NCBI GenBank assembly: GCA_011033025.1
Contig: WFMF01000441.1
Coordinates: 1-64,000, forward strand
DNA from: Beroe forskalii
Lineage: Eukaryota > Ctenophora > Nuda > Beroida > Beroidae
Reading direction: 5' to 3'
DNA length: 64,000 nt
Shown here piece after piece: positions 34,801-47,100 of this stretch (position 1 is the first letter of the stretch; each line of letters starts with the position of its first letter). The notes under the pieces are model-generated. The model had not been told where the DNA came from and did not search any database. It was given only the letters and a program-made list of their open reading frames with translations. Both the position numbers and the translations under genes were made by a program.

Positions 34801-37238
34801 CTTGACCCCTTTTACTTTTTTGATCATTCGAAAAATACAGCCGATTCTGTAAAAATATTCTTTAAATTGTATACCTTACAAGACAAAATAACATGGGACA
34901 ATAATTCCGGGGATCGAAATTTTGGGGGTTCGAAAATATGGGGATTTTTCTCAAAAATCCCCAAATTTCGTACCCCAAATTAAATTAGGGGATTTTCGCC
35001 TTTTTTCAAATTCGAAAAAATAAGGTAACTTTTGGGAATAAATCCGAACTTCAGAAAGGTCAATATCACTGAGGTGATCAATGTAGTAGAATTTCCAATA
35101 CAAGATCACTTTAAGATAGTTTAATCGAGTCGAGTGTAGAAGGTTTAAGTTGCAGGAATCACTGCATTTTAGATATTTTGAACTCTTCTGCACTGATATA
35201 CTTATTGAAATTTGTCTGGAAATTCCATACTTTATGCACTGTTAGTCAAATTACAAACCCGCAATTAACTAATTTGGGGGAAATAATTTTGGGGATCGAA
35301 ATTTTGGGGGAACGAAAATTTGGGGATTTTTTCGAAAAATCCCCAAATTTCGTACCTTTTAAATATGTCTCGTAAGGTAACCAAAGAATGGCGAATTCTG
35401 AGATTTCTAGGTTGCTATGACATCCATAGCAACCACAGGGGTTCCCACAGCAACCGACCCAAAAACTGAAGATTTTTGGCATTCTTGACATTAAGATTTA
35501 AGCCACATTTTCTGTTTTGGTAATTCATCATACAGGATAGATATTTCGATTTTGTGAAAAGTTTCAGTAATCATGACTAATCAACGCTGAATATTGAGAT
35601 TTTCAGGTTGCTATGACTTTCATAGCAACCACACAAGTTTCCATAGTAACCGAACTCAAAATAGAAAAATTTGGGAAAAACTCGCTAATTGCCATTCATT
35701 TCAATGCTATTGTTGATAGAAAGGGAAGTAGACAATACAAAATGTTCAAATACAGTTTTAATCTAGCTCAATAGTGGTTCAATGCATGTTCGATGTAGTT
35801 TTCTTGGGTGGAATTTGGGACTTATTTAAGTGAAAATCCTTGAATTTTAAATCCGGTTGCTATGGAAACTCGTGTGGTTGCTAAGAAAGTGAATAGCAAC
35901 CTGAAAATCTCGAAATTGAATGGTCATGATTACTGAAACTTTTCACAAAATCGAAATTATATCTATCCTGTATGATGAGTAATCAAAACAGAAAATGTGG
36001 CCTAGATCTAAATACCAAAAATCTTTAATTTTTAGGTCGGTTGCTATGGGAACTCGTGTGGTTGCTATGGATGTATATACCTATGATATGCGGGACAAAA
36101 CCATGTGATCAGCATGCTCGTATATAGATATACATTTGCTCACCTTATATAGAGTGTATTGTACCTATAGCCTGCTCTGTACGTAATATTATTCATGTGA
36201 AATGCCTTGAATGTACCTTCATCACCGCGTTGCTGTTGAAGTCCCATTGGCTCATCGGCACCCCTGCCTGAAAATGTTATTTTTCATAATTACATCACAT
36301 AATTAGTTGTGTACAATCACGAGATTTACACCCTGCTATTGAGTTTTGTGAAAAAACATGAATGTTGTACTGAAGTACCGTCACACTGTTTAATGTACTA
36401 AAGGGTGTACAATGTACATTACATTCTAAATCTAAGTAGGTACACTGCATCACCATCCAGTGATGACGTGTGCTGTATTATGCGCATATATATGCGCATA
36501 TTATATGATAACTTGTTAGTAGTCATTGATAACATAACTTAAAAATGAAATTGACAAAAAGCATCTACTTCGATTTTATACTCATTGTCAATGTCACCGG
36601 TACTACATACTACTGTTGAAACAAGGATAAGTTTGTTGCTCCTTATCGAATCACTGCCGGTTGCCACACTTGCAGGAAATCTGAAATGGTATCACTGTTA
36701 ACGACGGTGGGGTGGACAAGGGTCTCTCGCTATTTTGGCTAACAAGAGTCTGGCGTTTTAAATTGCGCGCGCGCGCGTTGTCCACCCCACGCTTGTCCAC
36801 CCCACGAAATAGCACAACTGTGTGCTTTTTTCCAACAATTGACTGGCAATCCCTAAGGCTCCTACATTTTTGAGCTATCGACATGGGGTTTTTTGTAATG
36901 CCTAGATAAATCTATTCTACACTGAAAGTCCATCTTCTTTTTTTGAAATAGGCCTCATAAGCTCGTCAATCAATCAATGTTCACGCGCAATTGGAACTCG
37001 ACGTTTTCAACATTTGTACATAATGAGACATTGCGAACGTTGTGATTGGAGTTCCCAGATGATCCTTATATCTCTGGATAGCTGAGACTTTCCTCTATTG
37101 ATTCCATGCAAGTTTTAAGAGAAATTTTGACTCTTCTGTCGTTTTTCGAACAGGAACGTTGTTCTAATTGGCGACTCGTCGCTACCTGCGCACAAAGTAC
37201 TAGCAAAGGTGTCCACCCCACGTGCGCAGGGTGTTAAC
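31827..37238. mobile_element. 5.4-kb element with very long inverted arms
   Basis: The left arm 31827-33532 and right arm 35917-37238 are inverted copies with high visible identity. The left arm carries an extra 380 bases (about 32645-33025). The outer ends read GTTAACCACCCTGCGCACG and CGTGCGCAGGGTGTTAAC, so a TTAA target is possible, as in piggyBac or Kolobok elements. Each arm has GTGGGGTGGACAAG repeats around a CGCGCGCGCG run. The interior has a third partial copy of the inner arm (35400-35600), a smaller inverted pair (33718-33785 and 34490-34560) and a 500-bp MITE. No transposase is seen. Confidence 0.85.
34876..35382. mobile_element. MITE inside the long inverted element
   Basis: The ends TACCTTACAAGAC and GTCTCGTAAGGTA are inverted. 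Near each end lies a GGGGATCGAAATTTTGGGGG block followed by a TGGGGATTTTTC hairpin. About 507 bp, no coding frame. Confidence 0.6.
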
Positions 37239-37286
37239 AATCCTAACCTTGTAGGTTTGCGTTTAACAGCCCCACCACCCGATAGG

Positions 37287-40200
37287 ATGGTTCCTGACTC
37301 CCACTCCCATGAGTACACCCTACCTCTCCTCCTCCTAGCACTTTACATCAGGATCTGTATCTCCTTCGCTCCCCACAGTGGCTACCAGGATCCGCCAACC
37401 TTCGGGGATTACGAGGCACAACGACACTGGCAGGTAACAGATTTGCTGATTTTAATAAGAGAGTAAGAGGTGGCTAATTAAAAGTGGGTGGTTAAATGTC
37501 AAGGGGTTAAAGTTTGAACCGAAATAATTGATAGATGCGCGCGTACTTTTTCACGTATTTAACAACCCCCATTTATAATCCGTGTTGAAATTTCTAATAT
37601 AACTAGGTGAGCGTGCGAAAAGTGAGGGAAGTTGGATCAGTGAACTTGATTTCTGCCTGTCATTCATGACATCCAGAGTTCGAGTCTCGGGGAAATCTTC
37701 AACCATAAAAGTGGCAAACATGCCAAACTAACCTTGGTAGTCTACCTTTTCCGATTCTAATGCTACTGATATTCAAGGACGCATTTTATAGGGTGTTGCT
37801 CTTACTTTAAATAAAAAGGGAGGGAACCTTGTTTATAATGACTACCACACTTAAAACTGCTCGTGCTTCTAGTTCGTGCAGAAACGCAACGAATATGTCT
37901 GTTTTTTCTTAATTTGATTTTTTTTTGCAAATAACTTGATGTTCGTTGTTTTAATCTTCGCCAGTACTCAATTTAATAATTCATATTTCTCTTGCAACGT
38001 ACTTTAATAATTTGGAGATATAAAGACAATAAAGACACCATTCTGTTATTTTGGGTACTTTTATGCAAATACTGAATGCTGAGTCTGACCATCATAGCTC
38101 AATGTTGATTATTCATTGATATCATGCGCAGTTTTGCATTTAAAAATTTTGCTTTATAAGAGAAATAATTATTTTATTCTAGAGATATTAAACCTTTACA
38201 GTAGAGCAGACCTAGTCGAGATATAGAAATAAGTATCTAATAAAATAACGTACCTTAAAAGTTTAGCAAAAAAGGTTATTGAAAGTCCTATAATTGATTA
38301 ATCTTCAGATAATATCCTCCTCAGGAAGTGACAGTGAACGTGCCCCTGGTAGACTGGTATCGGAACACATCCTCCAACAACCTCTCCTACTGGGGTCTGG
38401 ATTACCCGCCCCTCACTGCATTCCACAGCCAGGCGGTGGGGTGGGTGGGGCATTCCATTAACTCCTCCTGGGTGGAACTCTACTCATCTCGTGGCGAGGA
38501 GGTAAGGGGAGGAGTAGGTTAATTGGAGAGGAAATACGTTATTGTGACTTTTGAGGTGAAGAGGCTTTGATGGGAAACTGGGAGGAGGTAGGAAAATTGG
38601 TTTTACATTAACCATCTTTAGTGAAATTGTGATAGCAATGATAATGATTACTATAATTTGATTTATATCTGTTTAGTACACTCACCCTTCCTCCTGCAGA
38701 GCTACCCTCACAAGGTGTTCATGAGAGCGAGTGTTCTGGTAGCTGAACTACTCCACCTGCCCCCACTCTTCCTCCTTACTCCTTCATCAAACCTTCCTGC
38801 TCTCGCGCTGCTGGCTGTCACTCCAGCCCAGCCACTCATAGACCACGGCCACTTTCAGTACAACTGCATTTCTCTCGGTAAGTATCCGGTCCAAAGTCTT
38901 ATTAATTAAACATTTTTTATCTCAAATTAAAGATTAAACTTAATTTTAAATAATCTTAGAAAAATAATCTTGAATATTTTATTACGTCATATTTTCAAGT
39001 TTCAACACGAAAATAAAATTCAGTACAGAATAATATTCACAAACTTAACAAAATCCCACCACATTTTATTTCGGGTCCTTTCATCTCTCCCCCTACTTTT
39101 CCCAGGCCTCCCCCAATTTAGCTGTTTCCCCTGTTCGTACAGAGTTACAGTTCTAAATTTAAGTATTTACCTGTTCCTCCCAGGTCTGTTAGAGTAACAG
39201 TTCTAAATTTAATTGATCGACTGATGTGCTTTAAATATAAAATCTTTTGAGCTAGTATGGAAAGAACTAAATATTGCTCATTTAAACACGATTGCTTCAG
39301 GAAACACATCATTCGTTCAAATGGAGTTGATCGATCGACCAATTCCATTCGATCGACCGACGAACGTTACGGGCGCCTAACGTTTCTAAATTTAAGCATT
39401 TGCCTCTTCCCCCCAGGTCTGACAGTCCATCCTAGGTATGTGTCTTTCAGCCTGGCTCTCAACTACAAACAGATGTCGCTCTACCACGCCCTCCCCTTCT
39501 TCTTCTACATCCTAGGTATGTGTTTCGGACGAATGAGAGTCTTTTTCCTTAATATTAATTCGTTAATGCGCTGATTATGACTTAATTATCAGTTTTTGAA
39601 GTTTCTAATTTAAAGTTTCACGTCTGTCACTGCTTAAGAGCTGCTATAATAATCCCAGGCCCGCGTTACAACTCCTGGCGTGGTATCACCGAGATTATCC
39701 GGGTTGGGATGGTCGTGATCCTCACCTTCGCCCTCTGCTGGCTGCCCTTCCTCTCCGTCGCTGATCACGTGATCATGCGGATGTTCCCCTTCAACCGGGG
39801 CCTCTTCGAGGACAAAGTAGCCACGTTCTGGTGCAGTTTGTCCGTGGTCCTCAAGGTTCGGGAGATGTTTGAGCGTGTAACGCTGGTTCGGGCTGCCCTG
39901 TTCCTGACGCTGATCGCTGTACTTCCTTCCCAGATCCTGCTCTTCAGGAAGGCTACTCCTCAGAAGTTCCTGCTGGCTCTCACTAACTCTGCCCTAGGGT
40001 TCTTCCTCTTCTCCTTCCATGTCCACGAGAAAACGGTGCTGATTCCACTGACAACTGCAGTGTTGTTACTCAGCGCCAGTGAAATGCATAAACACTCTAA
40101 TACTGAGACTGACAACGACCCAAGTCCCCATACTGAGACGGACTCAGACACACAAACAGACATACATCACAGCACACCGCCAGACAAGAAACACACCAAA

Positions 40201-40683
40201 CCAGGTGGTTGCATGGCCCCAACAGACACGGACCCTACCAAACCGAGTGTTTCCCTGACACAAACAGACATGGACCCAACCAAACCGAGTGTTTCCCTGA
40301 CCAAGGAACACACCAAAATGGCTGTTTCCCTGACCAAGGAAGCCACTATCTCCCTCCCCGTCGCGTGGTTCATCCTGATAGCCACTTTCTCCATGTACCC
40401 CCTGCTAGAACGGGATGGTCTGTGTGTCATGTACGTTGCTAGTACCGGACTATACCTCTCTGTGCTGCACGTTATCCTCCGGAACCAGGAGACAAGGAAT
40501 CCCCTGCTCCTCCTTCTCTTCAGGGTCTCAGTGGTGGGATGTCTCGTGCTTCACGGGATGGAGCTCAGCATCCCTCCTCCTCAGAGATATCCCTTCCTTT
40601 ATCCAACCCTCAACGCACTCTACTCCGCAGCTCACTTTGCTGCCTTCTTCTGTTATTTCAATTACCTCCAAATCACCGATTAG
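37287..40683 (+). CDS. ALG6: ALG6, dolichyl-P-Glc:Man9GlcNAc2-PP-dolichol glucosyltransferase
   Basis: ALG6 is an ER multi-membrane enzyme that adds the first glucose to the lipid-linked N-glycan precursor. Exons 37287-37433, 38325-38501, 38700-38877, 39417-39515 and 39659-40683 join in phase to about 541 residues. Family motifs in order are TFGDYEAQRHWQ in the first lumenal loop, YWGLDYPPLTAFHSQ, DHGHFQYNCISL, LNYKQMSLYHALPFF, NRGLFEDKVATFWC and FSFHVHEKTVL. About 13 residues expected between ISLG and YVSFSLALNYKQ are missing, so a small exon may be unseen near 38900-39400. A hydrophilic insert of roughly 75 residues after LLLSASEMHKH carries imperfect DPTKPSVSLT repeats. The start codon is 49 bases from a transposon end. 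Confidence 0.93.
37607..37760 (+). mobile_element. Possible tRNA-derived SINE fragment
   Basis: AGTTGGATCAGTGAAC and GAGTTCGAGTCTCGGGG, about 45 bases apart, resemble pol III A and B boxes. The region does not fold as an obvious tRNA. It lies in the first ALG6 intron. Confidence 0.3.
39115..39420 (+). repeat. Duplicated 3' splice-site region in an ALG6 intron
   Basis: TTCTAAATTTAAGTATTTACC followed by a pyrimidine run and CCCAGGTCTG occurs at about 39150-39190. It recurs, slightly changed, at 39386-39420, where it is the real acceptor of the exon at 39417. A shorter AGTTCTAAATTTAA copy lies at 39200. Confidence 0.75.
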
Positions 40684-41133
40684 GGGTTAGTTAATTAATT
40701 TAGATTTGTGTTATTTGTGATACAGATAGTTGGTAGATGTTTGTTAGCTAGTGTGGTTATACTGTAAATAATAATGATTTATTCTCGTCGGTTTTGGCCA
40801 CACTTTTGATATCAGGTTTGCTAATCCATAAGATCATGCTTGTCTTGTAATTTTCAGATGATTTATAGTGTGGGTTTAGTTTTAATTTATTACTCTGATT
40901 GTTTTACGTACAACTTATTTGATATTTATTTGATTGTTTATAGAAGACTTTGGATTTGATTCCGTTTTCAACTTATATTATATCAATTCAATACATTTTC
41001 AGCTCTTCTTTCTATGTAAGTTCATCTGTTAGTGCAAAGTTTTCAAATTTCACATTGCACTAAATGTGAAATTAGAAATGTTTTAATTTGCCTAATCCTT
41101 CCCCACCGTCATAGCTCCATATGTCTTAACAGT

Positions 41134-44100
41134 ATGTCATGGCCAGATAACGTTGGAATCCTAGCACTCCAAGTGTACATTCCCAAGACGTATGTCTCCC
41201 ATGATGAGCTTGAAGTATTTGATGGTGTTAGTACAGGTTGGTTTATTTTATCTTTCTGTTTATTTTCTTCGAAAACCACGAATTTTTCTGTTTTTCCAAC
41301 TGAATATTTCCCCCGAATAACGCAATTCTGTCACAAATTAATTCTGTTTTAAGAATGAAATAAGTCTGTTTCTCCCCAGGCAAGTACACTATAGGCCTGG
41401 GTCAGCAAGGGATGGGTTTCTGTTCAGATGCCGAAGACATCTGCTCCCTTAGTCTGACAGCAGTGCACGGACTTATGGAACGACAGAACATCAGTTACAT
41501 GGACATCGGACATCTTCAGGTAATGGCATGATACATTCCTATTTCCTGTGGCTATATCAATCTGACCAATTTCCTGCCTTCTCCTTTCCTAATCGACCGA
41601 CTTTAACGCCGTCCTGGGATGACAATATGACATTAGATTAGAAGTTTTATGTGGCATACACCCTAAACTTGAGGTGAAGTTTAGGGTGTATAAGTTTGGT
41701 CCTTTTGTTTAACGTAGCAATAAATCCCATCCAAGTTCCCACCCCCATTCCCTGCCCTATAGTCACCGACCCCAAAACCCCGGCCCCTTCCAGTCTCCTG
41801 CCCCCACCCCCCTCAGTCCTCGGCCCTTCTACAATCCCGTGTATCTCCAAAATCCCCGGGCAATTCCATTTATTCCCGGCCCCTCCAGAATCGGTTGCTT
41901 TCAGGTGGGTACTGAGACCATCCAGGACAAGTCTAAGTCCGTGAAAACGGTGCTGATGGAGCTGTTTGTGTCGCATGGAAACAGCGATGTGGAGGGGGTG
42001 GATTGCATTAATGCGTGTTACGGGGGCACCGCCGCCCTTTTCAATGCCGTCAATTGGATCGAGAGCAGTTCATGGGATGGAAGGTGGATTTAATTGTTTG
42101 AATCCAAGTAAATAGTTCTGAGGTATGGCACCATGTTATCAGGGTACATGGGCATGATTATGCGTACTGTTTCAAGTTCTTTTTAATGAATTTAATAGTA
42201 TTGATAGAGATTTGATTGAATTGTATGTGCCGAATGATATTTTTCACAAGCACTTCATTTAAGTCATCATTCATTTGAAAATTAGAAAAAAATTACCACT
42301 CCATCTAGTGGTTCTGAAGATGTTCACCCCTCCCTCTAGAAAGTTCTGAAGATCTTCGCCCCTCCCTCTAGAAACTTCTGAATATCTTCACCCCTCCCTC
42401 CAGAAAGTTCTTAAGATCTTCACCTTTCTCTCTAGAAAGTTTTGAGCATCTTCACCCCTCCCTCTAAAAAGTTCTGAAAGTGTTCACTCTTCATCCTCCC
42501 TGTAGGAAGGTACGCGATTGTGGTGGCGGCAGACATTGCAGTCTACGCGAGTGGTCCTGCCAGACCAACGGGCGGCGCAGGGGCTGTAGCCATGCTCATC
42601 GGCCCTAACGCTGTCCTCAGCATAGACAGAGGTTTGTGATACGATTTATGGATTTCATATTATAGATTAGTATAGATAGAGCTTTGTGCTCGGGATCACA
42701 CAATTTGTTCATATATGGATTAAAGATTTCATGTGATTGGGAGATGCTTTGTCCTGAGATCCTTGCGATGCTCTCAGCATTATCTACTATCTTTTATTTT
42801 CTCTCTTCCATAAAATAATACGTAACGCATGCAGCATGTTCTCCTTCCCTTTATCAACCTCCTTTCCTTCTTACAGCGAGAAATGACATAATATCACCGG
42901 TGCAGCACTTCTGTACTGTGGTTTGTAGATTAGAATATACTCATGTCTTACTTATATGTCCGGCAGGTTTGCGTTCCACGTTCATGGACCACGTATACGA
43001 CTTCTACAAGCCAGACCTCAACTCGGAGTACCCTCGAGTAAACGGCAAGCTCTCCATCCAGTGTTTCCTCAAAGCTCTAGATATCACGTACAAGGGGTAC
43101 CGGGAGAAAGTGGCTAAACGACACCAGGAAACCGTGGATATATCCCACTTCGATTATATGGTACGCAAATGTTATTGGTTTGTTTCGTTGTGAAATTTAT
43201 TCGAGAGATTCCTTGTAAAATCTCGCGATCGCCTTACATCGGGAGGGAAACTTAAATAAATTTGTCTCTTCCAAAGGAGGCAAAATTTGATCAAAATGAA
43301 GAACTGGTCGTGCCGTATGATCCCCCGTATTTCTTAGCCTGAGGGAAGGACTTCAGTGGTCTGGGAATAGGATGCATTGTTCGCCATTTTCCCTATTCGC
43401 CACTGTCCTTATTATTATTAGCCATTATATCACCATTCCCTATCAATTTCCCCAAAATATCCCTGCATTTTTTTCCTCAGACGTTCCATTCGCCGTTCTG
43501 CAAATTAGTGCAGAAGTCCTTTGCCAGGATCTGCTACCAAGATTACCTGAACTCCAACACAGTCGTGGACCACCTCGAACAATTCAGGTAAAATTCATTC
43601 AGGTACGATTTATTCCAATCAAGATAAATTTAAGAATTTATTCAGGCACAATCAATTAATTCGGGTACTATAATTTATTCAGCTTCAATTCTTTCAGGTA
43701 TAATTCAGGTACACTTAAAATGATATTTTCTAAAGTTCTGTTTGATTGATACATCGAAAGCTTCTTACGCTACTTATGTGGCAAAACTAGAGTTATACAG
43801 AGTAGAAATTTCAGCAACCAGAGTCATGGTGAACTATGACGTAATCACTGCAATTCCGGTTTTCCTTACTTTGTATTGCGTCTACTTTATCAAAGAAATT
43901 CAGCGCAAATCTCGCTGCTTTTGTGATCAAAGTTAGCTATGTTTTTCTTTGCGTGAAAAGTTTGTTCATCTTGAGAAAAAAACAATTTACAAAGCATCAT
44001 CTCATATCTTGTGAATCACAAGATATGAGATGATGCTTTGTGAATTGTTTTTATCTCAAGATGTCCAAACTTTTCACGCAAAGAAAAACATGGCTAACTT

Positions 44101-47100
44101 TGATCACAAAAGCAGCGAGATTTGCGCTGAATTCCTTTGTGAACCTTAGGTTTGAAAACTATTCATTTGTGAGTTTCTGAACTGAAGATAAAATTTAAAG
44201 AAACGACGGTTGAAAAGGTGTGATGCTATGCAACCGAACCATGTATCGCCTCAAAGAACTATGACTATGCCGGATGCCCCTTCCCCAACAAGCGACATAA
44301 TCATGAAAATTACATGGTTTATGGAATAATAGAACAAAAATTAGAATAAAACTATAATTTTTTCTTTGCTAAATTCCCTTTTCATAACAAATATTAGCTA
44401 AATATCTCTGTTAACGATAGTCCGACAGTTTCGTATTCCTAAAAGCTTTGGAAAGGAGGGCTTAGTGTGATAGCCTAAGTAGTCTTGGTTGAGGGCCCCT
44501 CAACCAATACTACTGAGGCTTGTTTGGAGTGATAGTTGTGACCCTCATTCATCTCATCTGGCATGAGTAGCTGGGACCTCCACGTTGGACATGTTTGAGG
44601 TGGCTGAGGTATCATCCTGTCTTTCCATTTCGATATTGTTTTGCTCAGTGGACTGCTTTTGCTTTTTAAAGCATGGCATAATAAATTTCATTCCGTACTT
44701 TTTTAACATCTTGACTTTGTCCTTGACTTTATCTTCGAGAATAATGAGTGGGTTTATGATTGAGTTTGCAGGAAGTATTATGATGCTGAAGAAGGAATAC
44801 CAGTTAGAAGTGGCAAAGAGTTCCAGGGTATGGATCAGCCAAACAAGAAAGAAGGATACCCAAGAAATTACATCTGTGGCAATGATGCTGGATAGCTTCC
44901 GATGAAGTGTTCTATTTTTGGCTATCAAAGCTTTGTTGTGTTGTCCGGCTAGATTTGAGCTTTTCTTCGTCCTCGCGTTGACGGAAGCATAGCTGAGTGT
45001 TATGATGGTAACACAGATAACGTTACCTACAAGAACTGATCCCGACACCCAGATTTGGGGGTTGTCCCGCTCCACGAAGAAGTTAAACAAACAGAATCCG
45101 TTACTTCCGTAGAAACCAATTCTCTTGCCTACGACATGTCCATTGATGAACATACCCTGAACTAAGTTATCAATTGTTTCCCAGGAATTTCCAATCTTTG
45201 TCATTCTACCATAATATGCTCGTATGATGGAAACATGATGTTCCATGTCCACACTTCCAACGAAGAGTGGATTGTCATCGTATTTTACTGATTGAACGAA
45301 AAATGATTCGACATATCTATAGGTCGGGATGATAGACACTAGAAAAGCCAGGGAAAAAATAACTAGGATGGTGACTGACATGGCAATTTTTTCTTTCTTT
45401 GACAATTTTTCCGTGGTTGTTTAATTGACTTTAAGCTCGTGGCCCTAAATAAACTGAGAATGCTCATCGAGTACAGTGATACCAAGAATCCCATGGTTGA
45501 AGTGATTCCTAGCACTGTACACATGGCACTTGTCAGCCACTCAAACTGGGTTTTACAGGTACTTTTATTGAGGTATTTGTCTGATACAGCCACCAATGAA
45601 ATGAAGATTCCCTGCAAAAGGTCTCCAGATGACACCATTAGAACAAAAACCTAATTTATCTGTGCTTTTGCTGACTTCAAATGGCGAATGTTGATCAAGC
45701 CCTTAATTATGACACAACAGTTTAGCAGTGTTGCAATTAATCCAAAGACACATGCCAGATGAAATAGGGCTTTATTTTTAAAGATGTTAATTTGGTTATC
45801 ACAGTCACCGTTGCATTCATCGCTATAATCCAAACAGTCAAATCTGCCATCACACTTCTTACTTTTTGCAACAAATTGCCCTGAACTGAAGCACTTAAAA
45901 TTATTGAAGCAATTGATTTCGTCTGACGAGTCCCCACAGTCATCATTCAAGTTGCATACTTTCTCATATGGTATGCACATTCCATTATCACAGCCAAAAA
46001 CATTTTGTTCAAATGATCGATCTTGTTTCTTGAAGGCAACCGTCAATTTTTTATCTTCAGTGATCGTAAAAACACGAAATTTGTTTTGGTAGCAAGAAGT
46101 TTGAGTTAATGGCTTTAAAGGGCACGTAATAGCCTGGCTACATAGATTTTTACATGCTAGGTGTAAGTATAACTCCCCAAAAATGTTGTTACACTCCACT
46201 TGACTCGCATATTTGGGACTGAGAATAATCTCGCTGTTCACCACACCATAAGTAGATATGTAATTTTGTTCTGTTATGACACATGATCCTAAAAGTGTTC
46301 AAGACTCATCAGTCCAGGGTGGCAATAAAAAGCCCGTTTGGAGTTTTTGAATCTTTTCACGTCTTTCGATGTTTTATAATTCCATCTCGACTCTTGGCAT
46401 AACAATCGATCACAGTTAGAGAAATCCTTACAAAGATTATCTACTGACAGATAATGATCTGAGTTGGGACATTTTAGCATGGGCAACATTGCACACGATG
46501 CTTGTTTCTTGTACGAATAGAGCACTTTATACCCATGGCCACAGACCCTGAACCAACTTCCAGGGTCTTCATCCAATCCATTCAAACAATCTCTTATTCC
46601 ATCCATCACCCATTTGGAAGGGATATACTGCTCTTCTTTTTCATAAGAAAATCTTCTCACACAAGTGACTTCCGTTGATATGATATCATCACACACTGAT
46701 CCATTTTCATCCGAATTATCTGGGAATTGACTAATTCCATCACACATTTGATGTTTGTGGATCTTAAAATCATTGCTTATAGTCATACAGACACTATCAA
46801 TATTGTCATCACACAAGTTGTACCTCTCACAAATGACATACTTCGAAAGGGTGGTAGGATATCCATCTATCTCACAAATAAGAGGACTGACACTCGAGTT
46901 GGTGCAATTCATTTGGTCCCGATAGTCACTACAAACACGGAGTAGAGAATGTTGCTTCTCATGATTATCGTTCAAAGGCGGTGAACATTTGTTTTTGGGG
47001 TGTAACTTCCGCCTGAACTGGGTGTCCTTGCCGATATGCGTGTTATCAAGAATAGTTGTTGTTTTGCAGGTGTCATTTGGATCACAGCCAATTTCATCCC

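Noticed and set aside
31827..37238. A Polinton or other virus-like element, suggested by the long inverted arms
   Set aside because: There is no polymerase, integrase or capsid-like frame in the interior, and the element is only 5.4 kb.
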